Counted from the stretch's first letter, positions 1-9,578 are shown. The stretch: DNA of 64,000 nt from Actinoplanes sp. SE50/110 (GCF_900119315.1 NZ_LT827010.1:4063001-4127000), one strand, 5' to 3'. Notes: generated by a model not told the origin, from the sequence alone. Made by a program: numbers and translations.

Positions 1-603
1 GGCGAACTGGACCAGGCCACCACCAGCGCGGTGCGGGTGCCGTGGCCGGCCGGCCCGTCGCACGGCGACCTGCACCTGTCGCACATCCTGCGCCGGCAGA
101 CACCGGACGGCTGGCGGCTGTGTGTGATCGACCTGTCCACGCCCGCCCCCGACCCGGCCGACCCGCTCGGCGCCGCCCAGTCACCGTGGCAGGACCTGGT
201 GGCGCTGCTGCGCGGGCTGGAGATCTTCACCGCCGACGAGTTCGTGCACCAGGCGGCCCTGCGGCTCGGCGCCGACCAGGACGACACCTGCCGGACCGTG
301 CTGCTGATCAGTGCCGGGCAGACCCCGGACACGCCGGGTTGGACCGGGTCCCGGCTCACCGCGCTGCGGCGGATGCACGACGCGGCGTCGGTGTGGGCCG
401 GACAGGTCCGCCGGATGCTGCTGTCCGGTTATGCCGACGGCGGCGAGGCGGCCGAGGAGCACCCCGCCTGGCGGATCTTCCGGCTCCGCCGTCTGTTGCA
501 CGAACTGGACTACGCGTACGCCCACGACCAGCACTACCACGCGGCGATCAACCTTCGACACGTCCTCCAGACCTACCGGCCGCCGGTCACCGGGGAGAGC
601 TGA
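1..603 (+). CDS. acbU: AcbU, cyclitol (valienol) kinase, C-terminal part
   Basis: The reading frame is open from the first base, so only the last 200 residues are present and the start lies off the window. The piece looks like the C-lobe of an APH/maltokinase-type phosphotransferase. HGDLHLSHIL is the catalytic-loop motif, and the following VIDLSTP carries the metal-binding Asp; a helical C-terminus follows. Its place directly ahead of acbS in the acarbose operon identifies it as AcbU, which published pathway work (from memory) places as the kinase that phosphorylates valienol at C1 before nucleotidyl transfer. It stops 4 nt before the acbS start. The family call is firm; the substrate is taken from literature and context. 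Confidence 0.82.
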   Translation, partial: GELDQATTSAVRVPWPAGPSHGDLHLSHILRRQTPDGWRLCVIDLSTPAPDPADPLGAAQSPWQDLVALLRGLEIFTADEFVHQAALRLGADQDDTCRTVLLISAGQTPDTPGWTGSRLTALRRMHDAASVWAGQVRRMLLSGYADGGEAAEEHPAWRIFRLRRLLHELDYAYAHDQHYHAAINLRHVLQTYRPPVTGES

Positions 604-607
604 GCAC

Positions 608-2737
608 ATGCACATCATCGAGACGTACTTCGAATGCGGCGGCTTCGACCACCGGTTCATCCAGGGCGGCACCTCGGTCTATCTCTGGCAGCTGTCGCGT
701 GGCCTGGCCGACCTGGGACACCGGGTCTCCATCGTCACACCGGCGCACGGCCGCCTGGACGATCTGCGCCGGCTGCACGAGGTCGAGGACCTGCCCGGCA
801 CCGACGAGTACGAACTGCCGCTGGTGCTCGACCCGCGCGTGTGGGGCGAACGGTTCCCGGCCCAGATGGACATCGCCCTGCGGACCACCGCGCATCGGAT
901 CCGGCTGGCGGGCGTGGACCTGTACTTCCTCTCCAACGAACTGCTCGATCAGTTGCCGGACCGGTTCTATCCCCCGTACGAGAGCAAGGGGGTTGATCTG
1001 GTCTTCTTCAAGCCGCTCGCCTATCAGGTGGCGGCCATCCGGTTCATCAGGTCGCACTTCGGTGACCAGCGCGCGATCGTGCACGCACACGAGCCGTTCT
1101 ACCACTACCTGATGCCGGCCGCCTTCGCCGCGGACCCGGCCAAACACGTGGTCAGCACGGTGCAGAGCAACATGCCGATCAACAAGTCGGTGTACCGGGC
1201 CGAGGTGGCGCGGCTGCTCGGCTTCCTCGGCGCCCCGAACGCGCTGCCCGCCGACGATCCGGCCGGCAGCCGTTCGCCGCACACCGTGGCGATGAGCCAG
1301 TACCAGCAGCTGACCCACCTGCACTACGAATACCCGCCGGACCACGTGCGGGTCTACGACCTGGTGGCCGAGCACGCCGACCGGATCGACTTCCTGTCGC
1401 CGGGGCACCGCGACTACTACACCTGCTTCGCCGACACCCCGTTCGCGCAGCTGTTCGCCACCCTGCCGGTGTCGCGGACGGTACGGCGCAACGCGGACAA
1501 GACGTTCGTCGGCGGCTGCGCCGTCGGTGACGAGTGGGTGACCGGCGAGCTGCCCCCGGTCGACCGGGAGAAGGTGCTGGCCGGGCTCGGCCTGGACCCG
1601 GACCTGCCGGCCTTCTACCACAACGCCCGGTACGCGGTCAACCACAAGGGGCAGGTCGAGCTGATCCGGGCCGTCGACCGGGTGCTGAGCGGCGGCGTGC
1701 GGGCCAGCTTCATCGTGCGCTGCCTCAGCGACGCCGGGATCGCCGACCCGCTCTTCCACGAGGTGGTGGCCCGCCACCCGGGCCGGGTGAATCTGGAGTG
1801 GCACCGGGTGCCGGAGGACCAGCTGCGGGAGTACGCCCGAGCCGCGGACTTCTGTCTCTTCCCGTCCAAGTTCGAGATGGACACCTTCCTGATCGCCCAG
1901 GGTGAGGCGATGGCTGCCGGTGCGGTACCGATCGCCACCGCCCAGCTGGGGATGGCGCACTTCGGTCACGTCGCCGACCCGCTGACCGGGCCGGACGCGG
2001 CGACGGCCACCGGATTCGCCGTCAACCGCTCGTTCGCCGAGGACGATCCGCTGCTGGTCCAGGGCCTGACCGAGCAGATCCGCCGGGCCGTCACGCTCTG
2101 GAACGAGCAGCCCGGCCAGTACCGCCGGTTGTCCGCCAACGCCGTCGCCCGGGCCCGCGAGTTCACCTGGCGGCGGGCGGCCCAGGCGCACGAGGCCGCG
2201 TTCGCCGGGGTGTGGGCCGGCCGTACCCCCCGCCTGCCGGTCGGTGACCTGCTGCGGTTCGGCTGGTTCGACGAGCTGCCCGCGGACGCCTGGACGCTGC
2301 ACCGCGACGAGATCGCGGAGGTGGCCCTGGCCCACGGCGACGCCGACGCCTACCTGCGCTGCCGGCCCGACGACCTCGACGCCCTGGCGGCACTCTTCGA
2401 GCGGGCCTGGGCCCGGGCCGACTTCCCGGCCTGCGCGCGGACCGTAGAGCTGGCCGAGGAGCACCGGCAGGAGCGGGTGCCGCAGTGGCGGGCCCGGCTC
2501 GCCGGCCGCGGCCGCATCGACCGCGACGGTCGGCTGCACTACCGTCCGCCGTCCGCCGAACGGGTCGAACTGGTCTTGCCCGACCTGGCCGAACCCCTGC
2601 GCGGAACGGTCACCGTGACCGCGATGGCTCCGACCGGCGACACCTTCACCGGACAGCTGCCGGCCGGAACCCGGCGTGCCGACCTGCTGCTCACCCTCAG
2701 TGACGGGCGCACCGTCTGGGACGAGGTGACGGCATGA
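608..2737 (+). CDS. acbS: AcbS, pseudoglycosyltransferase
   Basis: A 709-aa GT-B fold glycosyltransferase resembling starch/glycogen synthases. The N-terminal domain has IIETYFECGG and VSIVTPAHGR; the C-terminal nucleotide-sugar half has HKGQVELIRAV near residue 346 and FPSKFEMDTFL near 417. An extra domain of about 170 residues follows from roughly 540. ATG 608 is chosen because it falls 4 nt after acbU and upstream in-frame sequence is only an acbU shadow. It is a clear paralogue of AcbI 1.7 kb downstream (shared VSTV, KTFVGGCA/KQFVGGCA, HKGQVEL). Published work (recalled) assigns AcbS the non-glycosidic C-N coupling of GDP-valienol to the amino-trisaccharide made by AcbI. Which paralogue is S and which is I follows the SE50/110 operon order, not a distinguishing residue I can point to. 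Confidence 0.85.
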   Translation: MHIIETYFECGGFDHRFIQGGTSVYLWQLSRGLADLGHRVSIVTPAHGRLDDLRRLHEVEDLPGTDEYELPLVLDPRVWGERFPAQMDIALRTTAHRIRLAGVDLYFLSNELLDQLPDRFYPPYESKGVDLVFFKPLAYQVAAIRFIRSHFGDQRAIVHAHEPFYHYLMPAAFAADPAKHVVSTVQSNMPINKSVYRAEVARLLGFLGAPNALPADDPAGSRSPHTVAMSQYQQLTHLHYEYPPDHVRVYDLVAEHADRIDFLSPGHRDYYTCFADTPFAQLFATLPVSRTVRRNADKTFVGGCAVGDEWVTGELPPVDREKVLAGLGLDPDLPAFYHNARYAVNHKGQVELIRAVDRVLSGGVRASFIVRCLSDAGIADPLFHEVVARHPGRVNLEWHRVPEDQLREYARAADFCLFPSKFEMDTFLIAQGEAMAAGAVPIATAQLGMAHFGHVADPLTGPDAATATGFAVNRSFAEDDPLLVQGLTEQIRRAVTLWNEQPGQYRRLSANAVARAREFTWRRAAQAHEAAFAGVWAGRTPRLPVGDLLRFGWFDELPADAWTLHRDEIAEVALAHGDADAYLRCRPDDLDALAALFERAWARADFPACARTVELAEEHRQERVPQWRARLAGRGRIDRDGRLHYRPPSAERVELVLPDLAEPLRGTVTVTAMAPTGDTFTGQLPAGTRRADLLLTLSDGRTVWDEVTA

Positions 2738-3825
2738 GCACGGGCGTACGGGCGGTGCTGCTCGCCGGTGGTGAGGGACGGCGGATGGGAGCGCTCGGCG
2801 CGGGCCGGCTCAAGCCGCTGGTGCCGTTCGGGGGCGCGGCCCGGCTGATCGACTTCAGTCTGGCCAATGCCCGCGACTCCGGCCTGGACCAGGTGCTGCT
2901 GCTGTCGCAGTACCAGGAGCGGCAGCTGATGGACGACCTGCGGCGCACCTGGTGGCAGCCGGGGTTCCGGGTGCACTTCGGGCCGTACGACCGGGCCTAC
3001 ACCGACGGGATCCCGGTGGAGTACGAGCCGCCGACCGGGCCACCGGAGCGGGGCACCGCGGACGCGCTGATCCGCAAGGCCCCCTACCTGTTCGGGCCGG
3101 ATGTCACCGAGGTGCTGGTGCAGCACGCCGATCACGTGTACCGCTTCGACTACCGGCCGATGATCGCCGAGCACCGCGCGTCCGGTGCCGCGTTGACCGT
3201 GTCCTACCAGCGGATCGACCGCCGGTACGTGCACCTGTTCGGGATGGTCGAGTTCGACGACCGTAACCGTCTGGTCTCGTTCGTGGAGAAGCCCGCCGAA
3301 CCGACCAGCGACCTGGTGTTCGCCGCGTTCTGCGTGTTCGACGCCGCGGTGCTGCACCGCTACCTGGAACTGCTGGACGGCACCGACTGGCAGCACGACA
3401 TCAGCCGCGACGTCATCCCGGCGATGCTGGCCGCCGGCGAGCACATCCGCGGCTGCCCGGTGCCCGGCTACTGGGCCGACATCGGCACCGTCGAGCGCTA
3501 TCACGAGGCCCACCTGTCGCTGGTGGGCACACCGCCGTCGCTGGCCGTCGACGCCATGCCGTGGACCGTGGCGCCCCGGACCGCCCGGGCACTGGTGACC
3601 TCGGCCGACGGTGTGCGGCACAGTGTCGTACCGGCGGACCTGGTCAACCACGGCACCGTCGAGCGCAGCGTGCTCTTCCCGGCGGCGCGGATCGGGCCCG
3701 GCGCGACGGTGCGCGACAGTGTGCTGCTGCCCGGAGCGGTGGTGCCGGCCGGCGCGGAGATCGACGGCGCCGTGGTGCTCGAGGACGGCACCGTCCAGCA
3801 GGTCACCACCGGAGCCCGGCGATGA
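2734..3825 (+). CDS. acbR: AcbR, GlgC-like cyclitol-1-phosphate nucleotidylyltransferase
   Basis: A 363-aa protein of the ADP-glucose pyrophosphorylase (GlgC) family. It opens with the nucleotide-binding loop VLLAGGEGRRMG (residues about 8-19), followed by RLKPLVPFGG. QHADHVYRFDY near residue 130 holds the metal-binding region. A left-handed beta-helix tail with hexapeptide repeats (ARIGPGATVRDSVLLPGAVV) begins near residue 313. The start overlaps the acbS stop by 4 nt (ATGA), indicating translational coupling. In the acarbose pathway it converts valienol 1-phosphate to GDP-valienol, the activated donor for AcbS (literature, recalled). The fold points to an NDP-sugar synthase; the guanylyl specificity cannot be read from the sequence. 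Confidence 0.87.
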   Translation: MSTGVRAVLLAGGEGRRMGALGAGRLKPLVPFGGAARLIDFSLANARDSGLDQVLLLSQYQERQLMDDLRRTWWQPGFRVHFGPYDRAYTDGIPVEYEPPTGPPERGTADALIRKAPYLFGPDVTEVLVQHADHVYRFDYRPMIAEHRASGAALTVSYQRIDRRYVHLFGMVEFDDRNRLVSFVEKPAEPTSDLVFAAFCVFDAAVLHRYLELLDGTDWQHDISRDVIPAMLAAGEHIRGCPVPGYWADIGTVERYHEAHLSLVGTPPSLAVDAMPWTVAPRTARALVTSADGVRHSVVPADLVNHGTVERSVLFPAARIGPGATVRDSVLLPGAVVPAGAEIDGAVVLEDGTVQQVTTGARR

Positions 3826-4409
3826 CCGGCGCCGTCCGGGCCGTGCGATCCCGTGAGGTGTACCGCAACCCGTGGATGAGCGTGCGCGAGGACGACATCG
3901 TGCACGCCGACGGCTCGCCGGGCAGCTACGGGGTCGTCACCAAACCCGATTACGCGCTGATCATCCCGCGGGACAACGGCCTGCTGCACCTGGTGGAGCA
4001 GTACCGCTACCCGGTCGGCGGGCGGTTCTGGGAGTTCCCGCAGGGCTCGTGGCCGGCCGACGCCGCCGGCGGTGCCGCTGACCTGCTCGCCCGTACCGAG
4101 TTGGCCGAGGAGACCGGGCTGCGGGCCGGCCGGCTGACACCGCTGGGGCGCATCCACGTCGCGTACGGCTACGCCAGCCAGGGCTGTCACGTCTTCCTGG
4201 CCGAACAGCTCACAGCGGGGCGCTCTCAGCGGGAGCGCACCGAGTCCGACATGCGCCAGCGTGCCGTGGACGCCGCCGGCTGGGCCGACCTGGTCGGCTC
4301 CGGCCGGATCACCGACGCCGCGACGCTCGCGGCCTACACCCTGCTGCGGATGTACGACAGCGGAACGCGACAGCCCATGCCGGAAGGAGCCGAATCGTGC
4401 ACGTGGTGA
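3822..4409 (+). CDS. acbP: AcbP, NUDIX hydrolase
   Basis: A 195-aa protein with the layout of ADP-sugar/ADP-ribose pyrophosphatases. A small N-terminal beta-sheet region (YRNPWMSVREDDI) leads to EQYRYPVGGRFWEFPQG, then the Nudix box at roughly residues 81-103. The box is degenerate: the REUXEE core reads TELAEETG, with Thr in place of the usual Arg, and the first Glu of the G-x5-E part is not evident. ATG 3822 overlaps the acbR stop. No step of the published pathway requires it. Plausible jobs are removal of misformed NDP-cyclitols or NDP-sugars, or recycling nucleotide by-products; both are inference. The weakened box leaves room for a non-hydrolytic role. Confidence 0.82.
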   Translation: MTGAVRAVRSREVYRNPWMSVREDDIVHADGSPGSYGVVTKPDYALIIPRDNGLLHLVEQYRYPVGGRFWEFPQGSWPADAAGGAADLLARTELAEETGLRAGRLTPLGRIHVAYGYASQGCHVFLAEQLTAGRSQRERTESDMRQRAVDAAGWADLVGSGRITDAATLAAYTLLRMYDSGTRQPMPEGAESCTW

Positions 4410-6601
4410 GCTTCGCCTTCGAAGCCCTCGCCTTCGACGTAGGGATGATGCGCGGCGGGCTCGCCCCGCTGGCCTGGGAACTGGCCCGCCACTACGCCGC
4501 CCAGGGACACCGCTCCTCGATCGTCACCCCGGCGCACGGCCGCCTGCCGTACCTCGCCGAGCGGTACGACCTGGTCGAACTCGACTACCGGGACGAGCAT
4601 GTCGTTCCCGTGGTCCCGGACCCCGACGTCTGGGCGGGGCAGCCCCGCGAACTGGGCCTGCCCCTGGTCACCCGGGCCCACCTGCTGCGGCACGAGGGCG
4701 TCGACATCTACCTGCTCAGCGACGAGTACCTCGATCTGCTGCCGGAGCGGCTCTACCCGGCCGGCACGAGTGAGGGCAGCGACCTGGCGTACTTCAAACC
4801 GCTGGTGTTCCAGGTCGGTGGGCTGCGCTTCCTGCAGTCCCGGCTGGCCGGTGACGAGCCCGCCGTCGTGCAGGCCTACGAGCCGTACTACCACTACCTC
4901 CTGCCCCCGGTGCTGGCCGGCGACCCGCGGTTCCGGGTGATGTCCACGGTGGCCAGCAGCATGCCGATCGACCTGGGTGTGTACCGGCCCCAGGTGGACC
5001 GCCTGCTCGAGCACTTCGGCGCCGGCACCGACCTGGACCGCTATGTGGAGAGCCCGGTCGCGGCCGGCGCCGACCATCCCGCGGCCACCCGCGAGGCGGC
5101 GCTGGGCGCGGCGATGGCCGGATACCTGCCGACGACCCGGCTCTCCAGCGGGCGGCGGCGGGCCGACTACGTGGGCCTGTTCGCGCTGATCACCGACCAC
5201 TGCGACACGGTGGACTTCCTGACCCCGGGGCAGCGGCGGTTCTACTCGACGTTCCGGGACACCCCGTACGAGGCGGCGTTCCGGCGGACCGCGGTGGCCC
5301 GGGTGGTCCGGGAGAACGCGGCGAAACAGTTCGTCGGCGGCTGTGCGCTGCCGGAGAACTGGCTGCGGCGGGACCCGGCCGAGGTGGACCGGGCGGCGTA
5401 CCTCTCCGGGCTCGGGCTGGACCCGGCGCTGCCGACCTTCTACCACGTGGGCCGGTACTCGCCGCACCACAAGGGTCAGGTGGAGCTCTTCCGGGCGGTC
5501 GAGCGGATCCTCGCCACCGACACCCGGGTCAACTTCGTGCTGCGCTGCGCCACCTCGGCCGGCGGCGGCGGCGCCAGGATCGGTGACCCCGCCTTCCAGG
5601 CGGTGGCCGACCGGCACCCCGGCCAGGTGCGGCTCTTCTGGACCATGGCCGACGAGGACGAACTGTTCACCGAGGCGGTGGCGGCGGACTTCGGGTTGTT
5701 CCCGTCCAAGTACGAACTGGACACCTTCCTGACCGCCCAGGGGCAGCTGTGCGCCTGCGGCGCGGTGCCGATCGGGACCGCGCAGGAGTCGACCCGGCAC
5801 TACCGGCACCAGCTGGCCACCGACCATCCGCTGGCCACCGGATTCGCCCTGCCGCGCTCCTTCACCCCGGACGACGAACGTCTGACCGGCGCTCTGGTGC
5901 GTACCATGCGGGAGGCGCTGCGGATGTACCGCGACGAACCGGGCGAGTACCGGCGGCTGGCCGGCAACGCCGCCGAACTCGCCCGCACCTTCCGCTACGC
6001 CGAGGTGTCCCGGCGACGGCTCGCCCACTTCGCGAAGCTGCTCGACGGCACGCCGACAGCGGCCGACCCGGAGCACGTCATCGGGTGCGGCTGGTTCGAC
6101 CAGTTGGACGCCGCGCAGTGGGCGGCCCACCTGCCGCAGATCCGGCGCGAAGCGATCCGCCTCGGTGACCTGGAGACGCTGCGCCGCTGCGGCCCGGTCG
6201 ACCCGGGCGCGCTCGGCGCACTGTACGAGGCCGCGTACCGGCGTGCCGACTTCGACCGGTGCGTGCGGGTCGCGGAACTGCTGGGCGACCGGGGCAGCGA
6301 GGCGGTGTCGCTGCGCCGGCGCTGCCGGGTACGGCCGCACGAGCAGGGCTGGGAGATCCAGTACCGGGCGCCGGGCGCCGAGCAGGTGGCCCTGGTGGTC
6401 GGCGGTACCGCCCACCGGATGCACGGTTCGGCCGGCCGGTTCAGCACGGTGCTGCCCACGGTGCCGATGCCGTCACCGGTGTTCCTGCTGACGCTGGCCT
6501 CCGGACGGTACGCGTGGGACGCCCCACCGGCCACCGCACACCTCGCCGACCTCGCCGGTCAGCCGCACCCGGCGCAGCCGGTCGGGGCCGGGGGCCGCTG
6601 A
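4397..6601 (+). CDS. acbI: AcbI, glycosyltransferase
   Basis: A 734-aa GT-B glycosyltransferase and close paralogue of AcbS, with the same order of N-terminal VTPAHGR motif, KQFVGGCA, HHKGQVELFRAV near residue 357, FPSKYELDTFL near 434, and an additional C-terminal domain. GTG 4397 is chosen for the strong ribosome-binding site GGAAGGAGC just upstream; it overlaps the 3' end of acbP by 13 nt. In the published pathway (recalled) AcbI transfers 4-amino-4,6-dideoxyglucose from its dTDP form to maltose, giving the trisaccharide acceptor for AcbS. The fold and paralogy are seen in the sequence; the donor and acceptor are from literature. Confidence 0.85.
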   Translation: MHVVSFAFEALAFDVGMMRGGLAPLAWELARHYAAQGHRSSIVTPAHGRLPYLAERYDLVELDYRDEHVVPVVPDPDVWAGQPRELGLPLVTRAHLLRHEGVDIYLLSDEYLDLLPERLYPAGTSEGSDLAYFKPLVFQVGGLRFLQSRLAGDEPAVVQAYEPYYHYLLPPVLAGDPRFRVMSTVASSMPIDLGVYRPQVDRLLEHFGAGTDLDRYVESPVAAGADHPAATREAALGAAMAGYLPTTRLSSGRRRADYVGLFALITDHCDTVDFLTPGQRRFYSTFRDTPYEAAFRRTAVARVVRENAAKQFVGGCALPENWLRRDPAEVDRAAYLSGLGLDPALPTFYHVGRYSPHHKGQVELFRAVERILATDTRVNFVLRCATSAGGGGARIGDPAFQAVADRHPGQVRLFWTMADEDELFTEAVAADFGLFPSKYELDTFLTAQGQLCACGAVPIGTAQESTRHYRHQLATDHPLATGFALPRSFTPDDERLTGALVRTMREALRMYRDEPGEYRRLAGNAAELARTFRYAEVSRRRLAHFAKLLDGTPTAADPEHVIGCGWFDQLDAAQWAAHLPQIRREAIRLGDLETLRRCGPVDPGALGALYEAAYRRADFDRCVRVAELLGDRGSEAVSLRRRCRVRPHEQGWEIQYRAPGAEQVALVVGGTAHRMHGSAGRFSTVLPTVPMPSPVFLLTLASGRYAWDAPPATAHLADLAGQPHPAQPVGAGGR

Positions 6602-6602
6602 C

Positions 6603-7454
6603 ATGGACGGCATCGGCACCACACCCCCGCGCGACCACCGGGTCGTCGCGACCGACCTCGACGGCACCCTGCTGCGCTCCGACCTGACCGTGTCCGCCCG
6701 GACCCGCGCGGCGCTGCGCGACGCCCGGGCGGCCGGCATGATCCACCTCGCGGTGACCGGCCGCCCGGTGATCGACACCCGCCGGCTGCTCGCCGGGCTG
6801 GGCTACACCGGCCCGGCGGTCTGCGGTCAGGGCGCCCAGGTGTACGACTTCGGCACCGACCGGCTGCTGCTGAGCCGCAGCCTCGACACCGACCTGGTGC
6901 GCGAGCTGGTGCGCCGGATCGCGCAGCGGACCGGTCCGCTCGCGCTGGCCGCGGTGAGCGCCGGCCTGGGCACCGAGTTCCTGGTCACCGCCGGTTTCGG
7001 TGCCCCCTACCAGCAGCATCGCTGGCAGCTCGTCGACGAGCCGGACCTGTGGCGTGCGCCGGTCGCCAAGGTGCTGATCCGGCACCCGGACCACGACGAC
7101 GACACGCTCGCGGCACTCGCCGACGAGGTCTGCGGCGCGGCGCTGTCGGTGATGCACGCCGGTCCGGGCCTGGTCGAACTGCTGCCCGGTGACACCAGCA
7201 AACGCACCGGCCTGGCCTTTCTCGCCGCCGAACTGGGCTTCACCGGGGCCGACACCATCGCCTTCGGGGACATGCCCAACGACCTGCCGATGTTCGACTG
7301 GGCCGGGTACGGCGTCGCGATGGCTAACGGCCACCCCCGGCTGCGCGACCGCGCCGACGAGATCACTGTCAGCAACGACGCGGACGGCGTGGCCGTGGTG
7401 CTCGAACGTCTGCCCGCCGTCCGGGCCGGAAACCGAAAGGCAAGCCTGCGATGA
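6603..7454 (+). CDS. acbJ: AcbJ, HAD-family cyclitol phosphatase
   Basis: A 283-aa HAD hydrolase of the Cof-like IIB subfamily. Motif I is TDLDGTLL with nucleophile Asp18 and acid/base Asp20; motif II is AVTGRP; motif IV is GDMPNDLPMF at about 222-231. The cap sits between motifs II and III, as expected for IIB. It starts 1 nt after the acbI stop and overlaps acbQ by 4 nt. Recalled pathway work gives it the dephosphorylation of valienol 7-phosphate to valienol, making room for AcbU and AcbR. Sequence alone supports a small phosphorylated sugar or cyclitol substrate only. Confidence 0.85.
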   Translation: MDGIGTTPPRDHRVVATDLDGTLLRSDLTVSARTRAALRDARAAGMIHLAVTGRPVIDTRRLLAGLGYTGPAVCGQGAQVYDFGTDRLLLSRSLDTDLVRELVRRIAQRTGPLALAAVSAGLGTEFLVTAGFGAPYQQHRWQLVDEPDLWRAPVAKVLIRHPDHDDDTLAALADEVCGAALSVMHAGPGLVELLPGDTSKRTGLAFLAAELGFTGADTIAFGDMPNDLPMFDWAGYGVAMANGHPRLRDRADEITVSNDADGVAVVLERLPAVRAGNRKASLR

Positions 7455-9547
7455 CCACCACGACGGATGCCGCGCTGATCGAGCTGGCCGGACGGTACGG
7501 GGTGTCGGTCGACTGGACCACCGACCGCGGCGAGCCGCGGACGGTGCCGGCCGACACGATCCAGCGGATCCTGGCTGTGCTCGGTGTGGACGCGAGCTCC
7601 GGCCCCGCGATCGCCGCCGCGCTGCGTGCCGCGGACGACGACGCCCGGCACCGGCTGCTGCCGTCCTGCGTGGTGGTGCGGCAGGGGGAACCGGCCAGGG
7701 GAGTCCACCCGGTGGCCGGGGCCGCCTATGTGGTGGCGACCGAGGACGGTGGCCGGCACGAGACGGCCGACCCGCGCAACGACCTCGGCCGCCTTCCGAT
7801 CGGATACCACACGCTGCGCGTACGGGTGGGCGACCGGTCCGCCGCCGCGCCGGTGATCGTGGCTCCGGCCGTCCTCGGCACCCCGGACCGGCGGCACTGG
7901 GGGATGCTGGCGCAGATCTACTCCGTACTGTCCGAACGGTCCTGGGGGATGGGCGACCTCGGCGACCTGGCCGACCTGACCCGCTGGTCGGCCCGGCTCG
8001 GGGCGTCGTTCGTGCTGGTCAATCCGATGCACGCCTACGTGCCGGACCGCCTGGCCGACCCCACGCCCTACCGGCCGGGCAGCCGGCGGTTCGCCGACCC
8101 GATGTATCTGCGGCTGGCCGACGTCGCCGAGTACGCGACCGCGGAACCGGCGGTGCGGGCCGAACTCGACCGGGCCGCCCGTCAGGGACACGAACTGACC
8201 GCCGAGGTGCTGCACCGGAACGCGCTGATCGACCGGGCTCGGGTGTGGCCGGTCAAGCGGAACGCCCTGGAGCGGCTCTACCGGGCACCCCGCACGGCCG
8301 GGCGGTCCGCGGCTCTGGCCGCCTTCACCGCCCGCGAGGGCCGGGGTCTCGAGGACTACGCCACCTGGTGTGCGCTGGCCGAGGTGTACGGCACCCGCTG
8401 GCGTTCCTGGCCGGCCGCTCTGCAATCCCCGCACGGCCCGGCGGTCGCCGCCGCCCGCCGCGAGCTGGTCGACCGGATCGATTTCCACCGCTGGCTGGCC
8501 TGGCTCGTCGACGAGCAGATGGCCGCGGCCCAGGCGGCCGCCGTCGGGTCCGGCATGGCGATCGGCGTGATCCACGACTTGGCCGTCGGCGTCGACCCGG
8601 AGGGTGCCGACGCGTGGGCGGTGCAGGATCATCTGGCCGGCGGTGTCACGGTGGGCTGCCCGGCCGACGACTTCAACCCGCTCGGGCAGGACTGGGGGTT
8701 GCCGCCGTGGCGCCCGGACACCCTGGCCGAAGCCGGTTACCGGCCGTTCGCCGACGTGATCCGCGGCACCCTGCGGCACAGCGGGGCGCTGCGGCTGGAC
8801 CACATTCTCGGCCTGTTCCGGCTCTGGTGGATCCCGGCCGGGAGCGGCGCCCGCGACGGTGCCTACGTCCGCTACGACCACGAGGCCATGCTCGGGGTGC
8901 TGGCCGTCGAGGCGTTCCGGGCCGGGGCGATGATCATCGGCGAGGATCTGGGCACCGTCCATCCGGCGGTCCGTGCCGAACTCGCCGACCGGGGCATCCT
9001 CGGCACGTCCGTGCTGCGCTTCGAGTACCAGGGCGGATCGGAGAACCGCAGCGGGCCGCTGCCGGCCGACCAGTGGCGTGCCGGCTGCCTGGCCACCCTC
9101 ACCACCCACGACCTGCCGAGTACGGCCGCCTGGCTCAGCGGTGAGCACGTGGACCTGCAGGACCGGCTGGGCCTGCTGAACCGGCCCCGAGCCGAGGTGG
9201 CCGCCGACGCGGCGGCCGAACGTGACGGCTGGCTGGCCGAGTTGCGGCGCACCGGTCTGCTGGAGCACGAGACCGCCGTACCGGGGATGAGCGCCGAGTC
9301 GCTGGCCCTGCACCGGTTCCTGGCCCGGACCCCGGCCCGCCTGGTCGGAGTGTGGCTGCCCGACCTGGTCGGCGACCGGAGGCCGCAGAACCTGCCGGGC
9401 ACCAGCACCGAGTTCCCGAACTGGCAGCTGCCGGTCGCCGACGCCGACGGCCGGCCGGTGGCGATGGACGACCTGGCGTCCTCGGCCGGCGCCCAAGCGG
9501 TCGCCGGCCTGTACGCCGCATCGGCCGAGCCGGCCACCACACCCTGA
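7451..9547 (+). CDS. acbQ: AcbQ, 4-alpha-glucanotransferase (amylomaltase, GH77)
   Basis: A 698-aa MalQ-type enzyme. The N-terminal region (about 1-140) is an actinobacterial-style extension with the LIELAGRYGVSVDW start. The GH77 barrel carries the nucleophile in LRLDHILGLFRLWW near residue 449, the acid/base in IIGEDLGTV near 496 and the third carboxylate in TTHDLPSTAAW near 553. ATG 7451 overlaps the acbJ stop. It disproportionates malto-oligosaccharides inside the cell. In this operon it probably adjusts the chain length of the acceptor, supplying maltose for AcbI, or trims longer acarviosyl oligosaccharides (inference). No signal peptide is visible. Confidence 0.9.
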   Translation: MTTTTDAALIELAGRYGVSVDWTTDRGEPRTVPADTIQRILAVLGVDASSGPAIAAALRAADDDARHRLLPSCVVVRQGEPARGVHPVAGAAYVVATEDGGRHETADPRNDLGRLPIGYHTLRVRVGDRSAAAPVIVAPAVLGTPDRRHWGMLAQIYSVLSERSWGMGDLGDLADLTRWSARLGASFVLVNPMHAYVPDRLADPTPYRPGSRRFADPMYLRLADVAEYATAEPAVRAELDRAARQGHELTAEVLHRNALIDRARVWPVKRNALERLYRAPRTAGRSAALAAFTAREGRGLEDYATWCALAEVYGTRWRSWPAALQSPHGPAVAAARRELVDRIDFHRWLAWLVDEQMAAAQAAAVGSGMAIGVIHDLAVGVDPEGADAWAVQDHLAGGVTVGCPADDFNPLGQDWGLPPWRPDTLAEAGYRPFADVIRGTLRHSGALRLDHILGLFRLWWIPAGSGARDGAYVRYDHEAMLGVLAVEAFRAGAMIIGEDLGTVHPAVRAELADRGILGTSVLRFEYQGGSENRSGPLPADQWRAGCLATLTTHDLPSTAAWLSGEHVDLQDRLGLLNRPRAEVAADAAAERDGWLAELRRTGLLEHETAVPGMSAESLALHRFLARTPARLVGVWLPDLVGDRRPQNLPGTSTEFPNWQLPVADADGRPVAMDDLASSAGAQAVAGLYAASAEPATTP

Positions 9548-9578
9548 CCTCGCTGACCCGCACCTTTCAAGGAGATCC

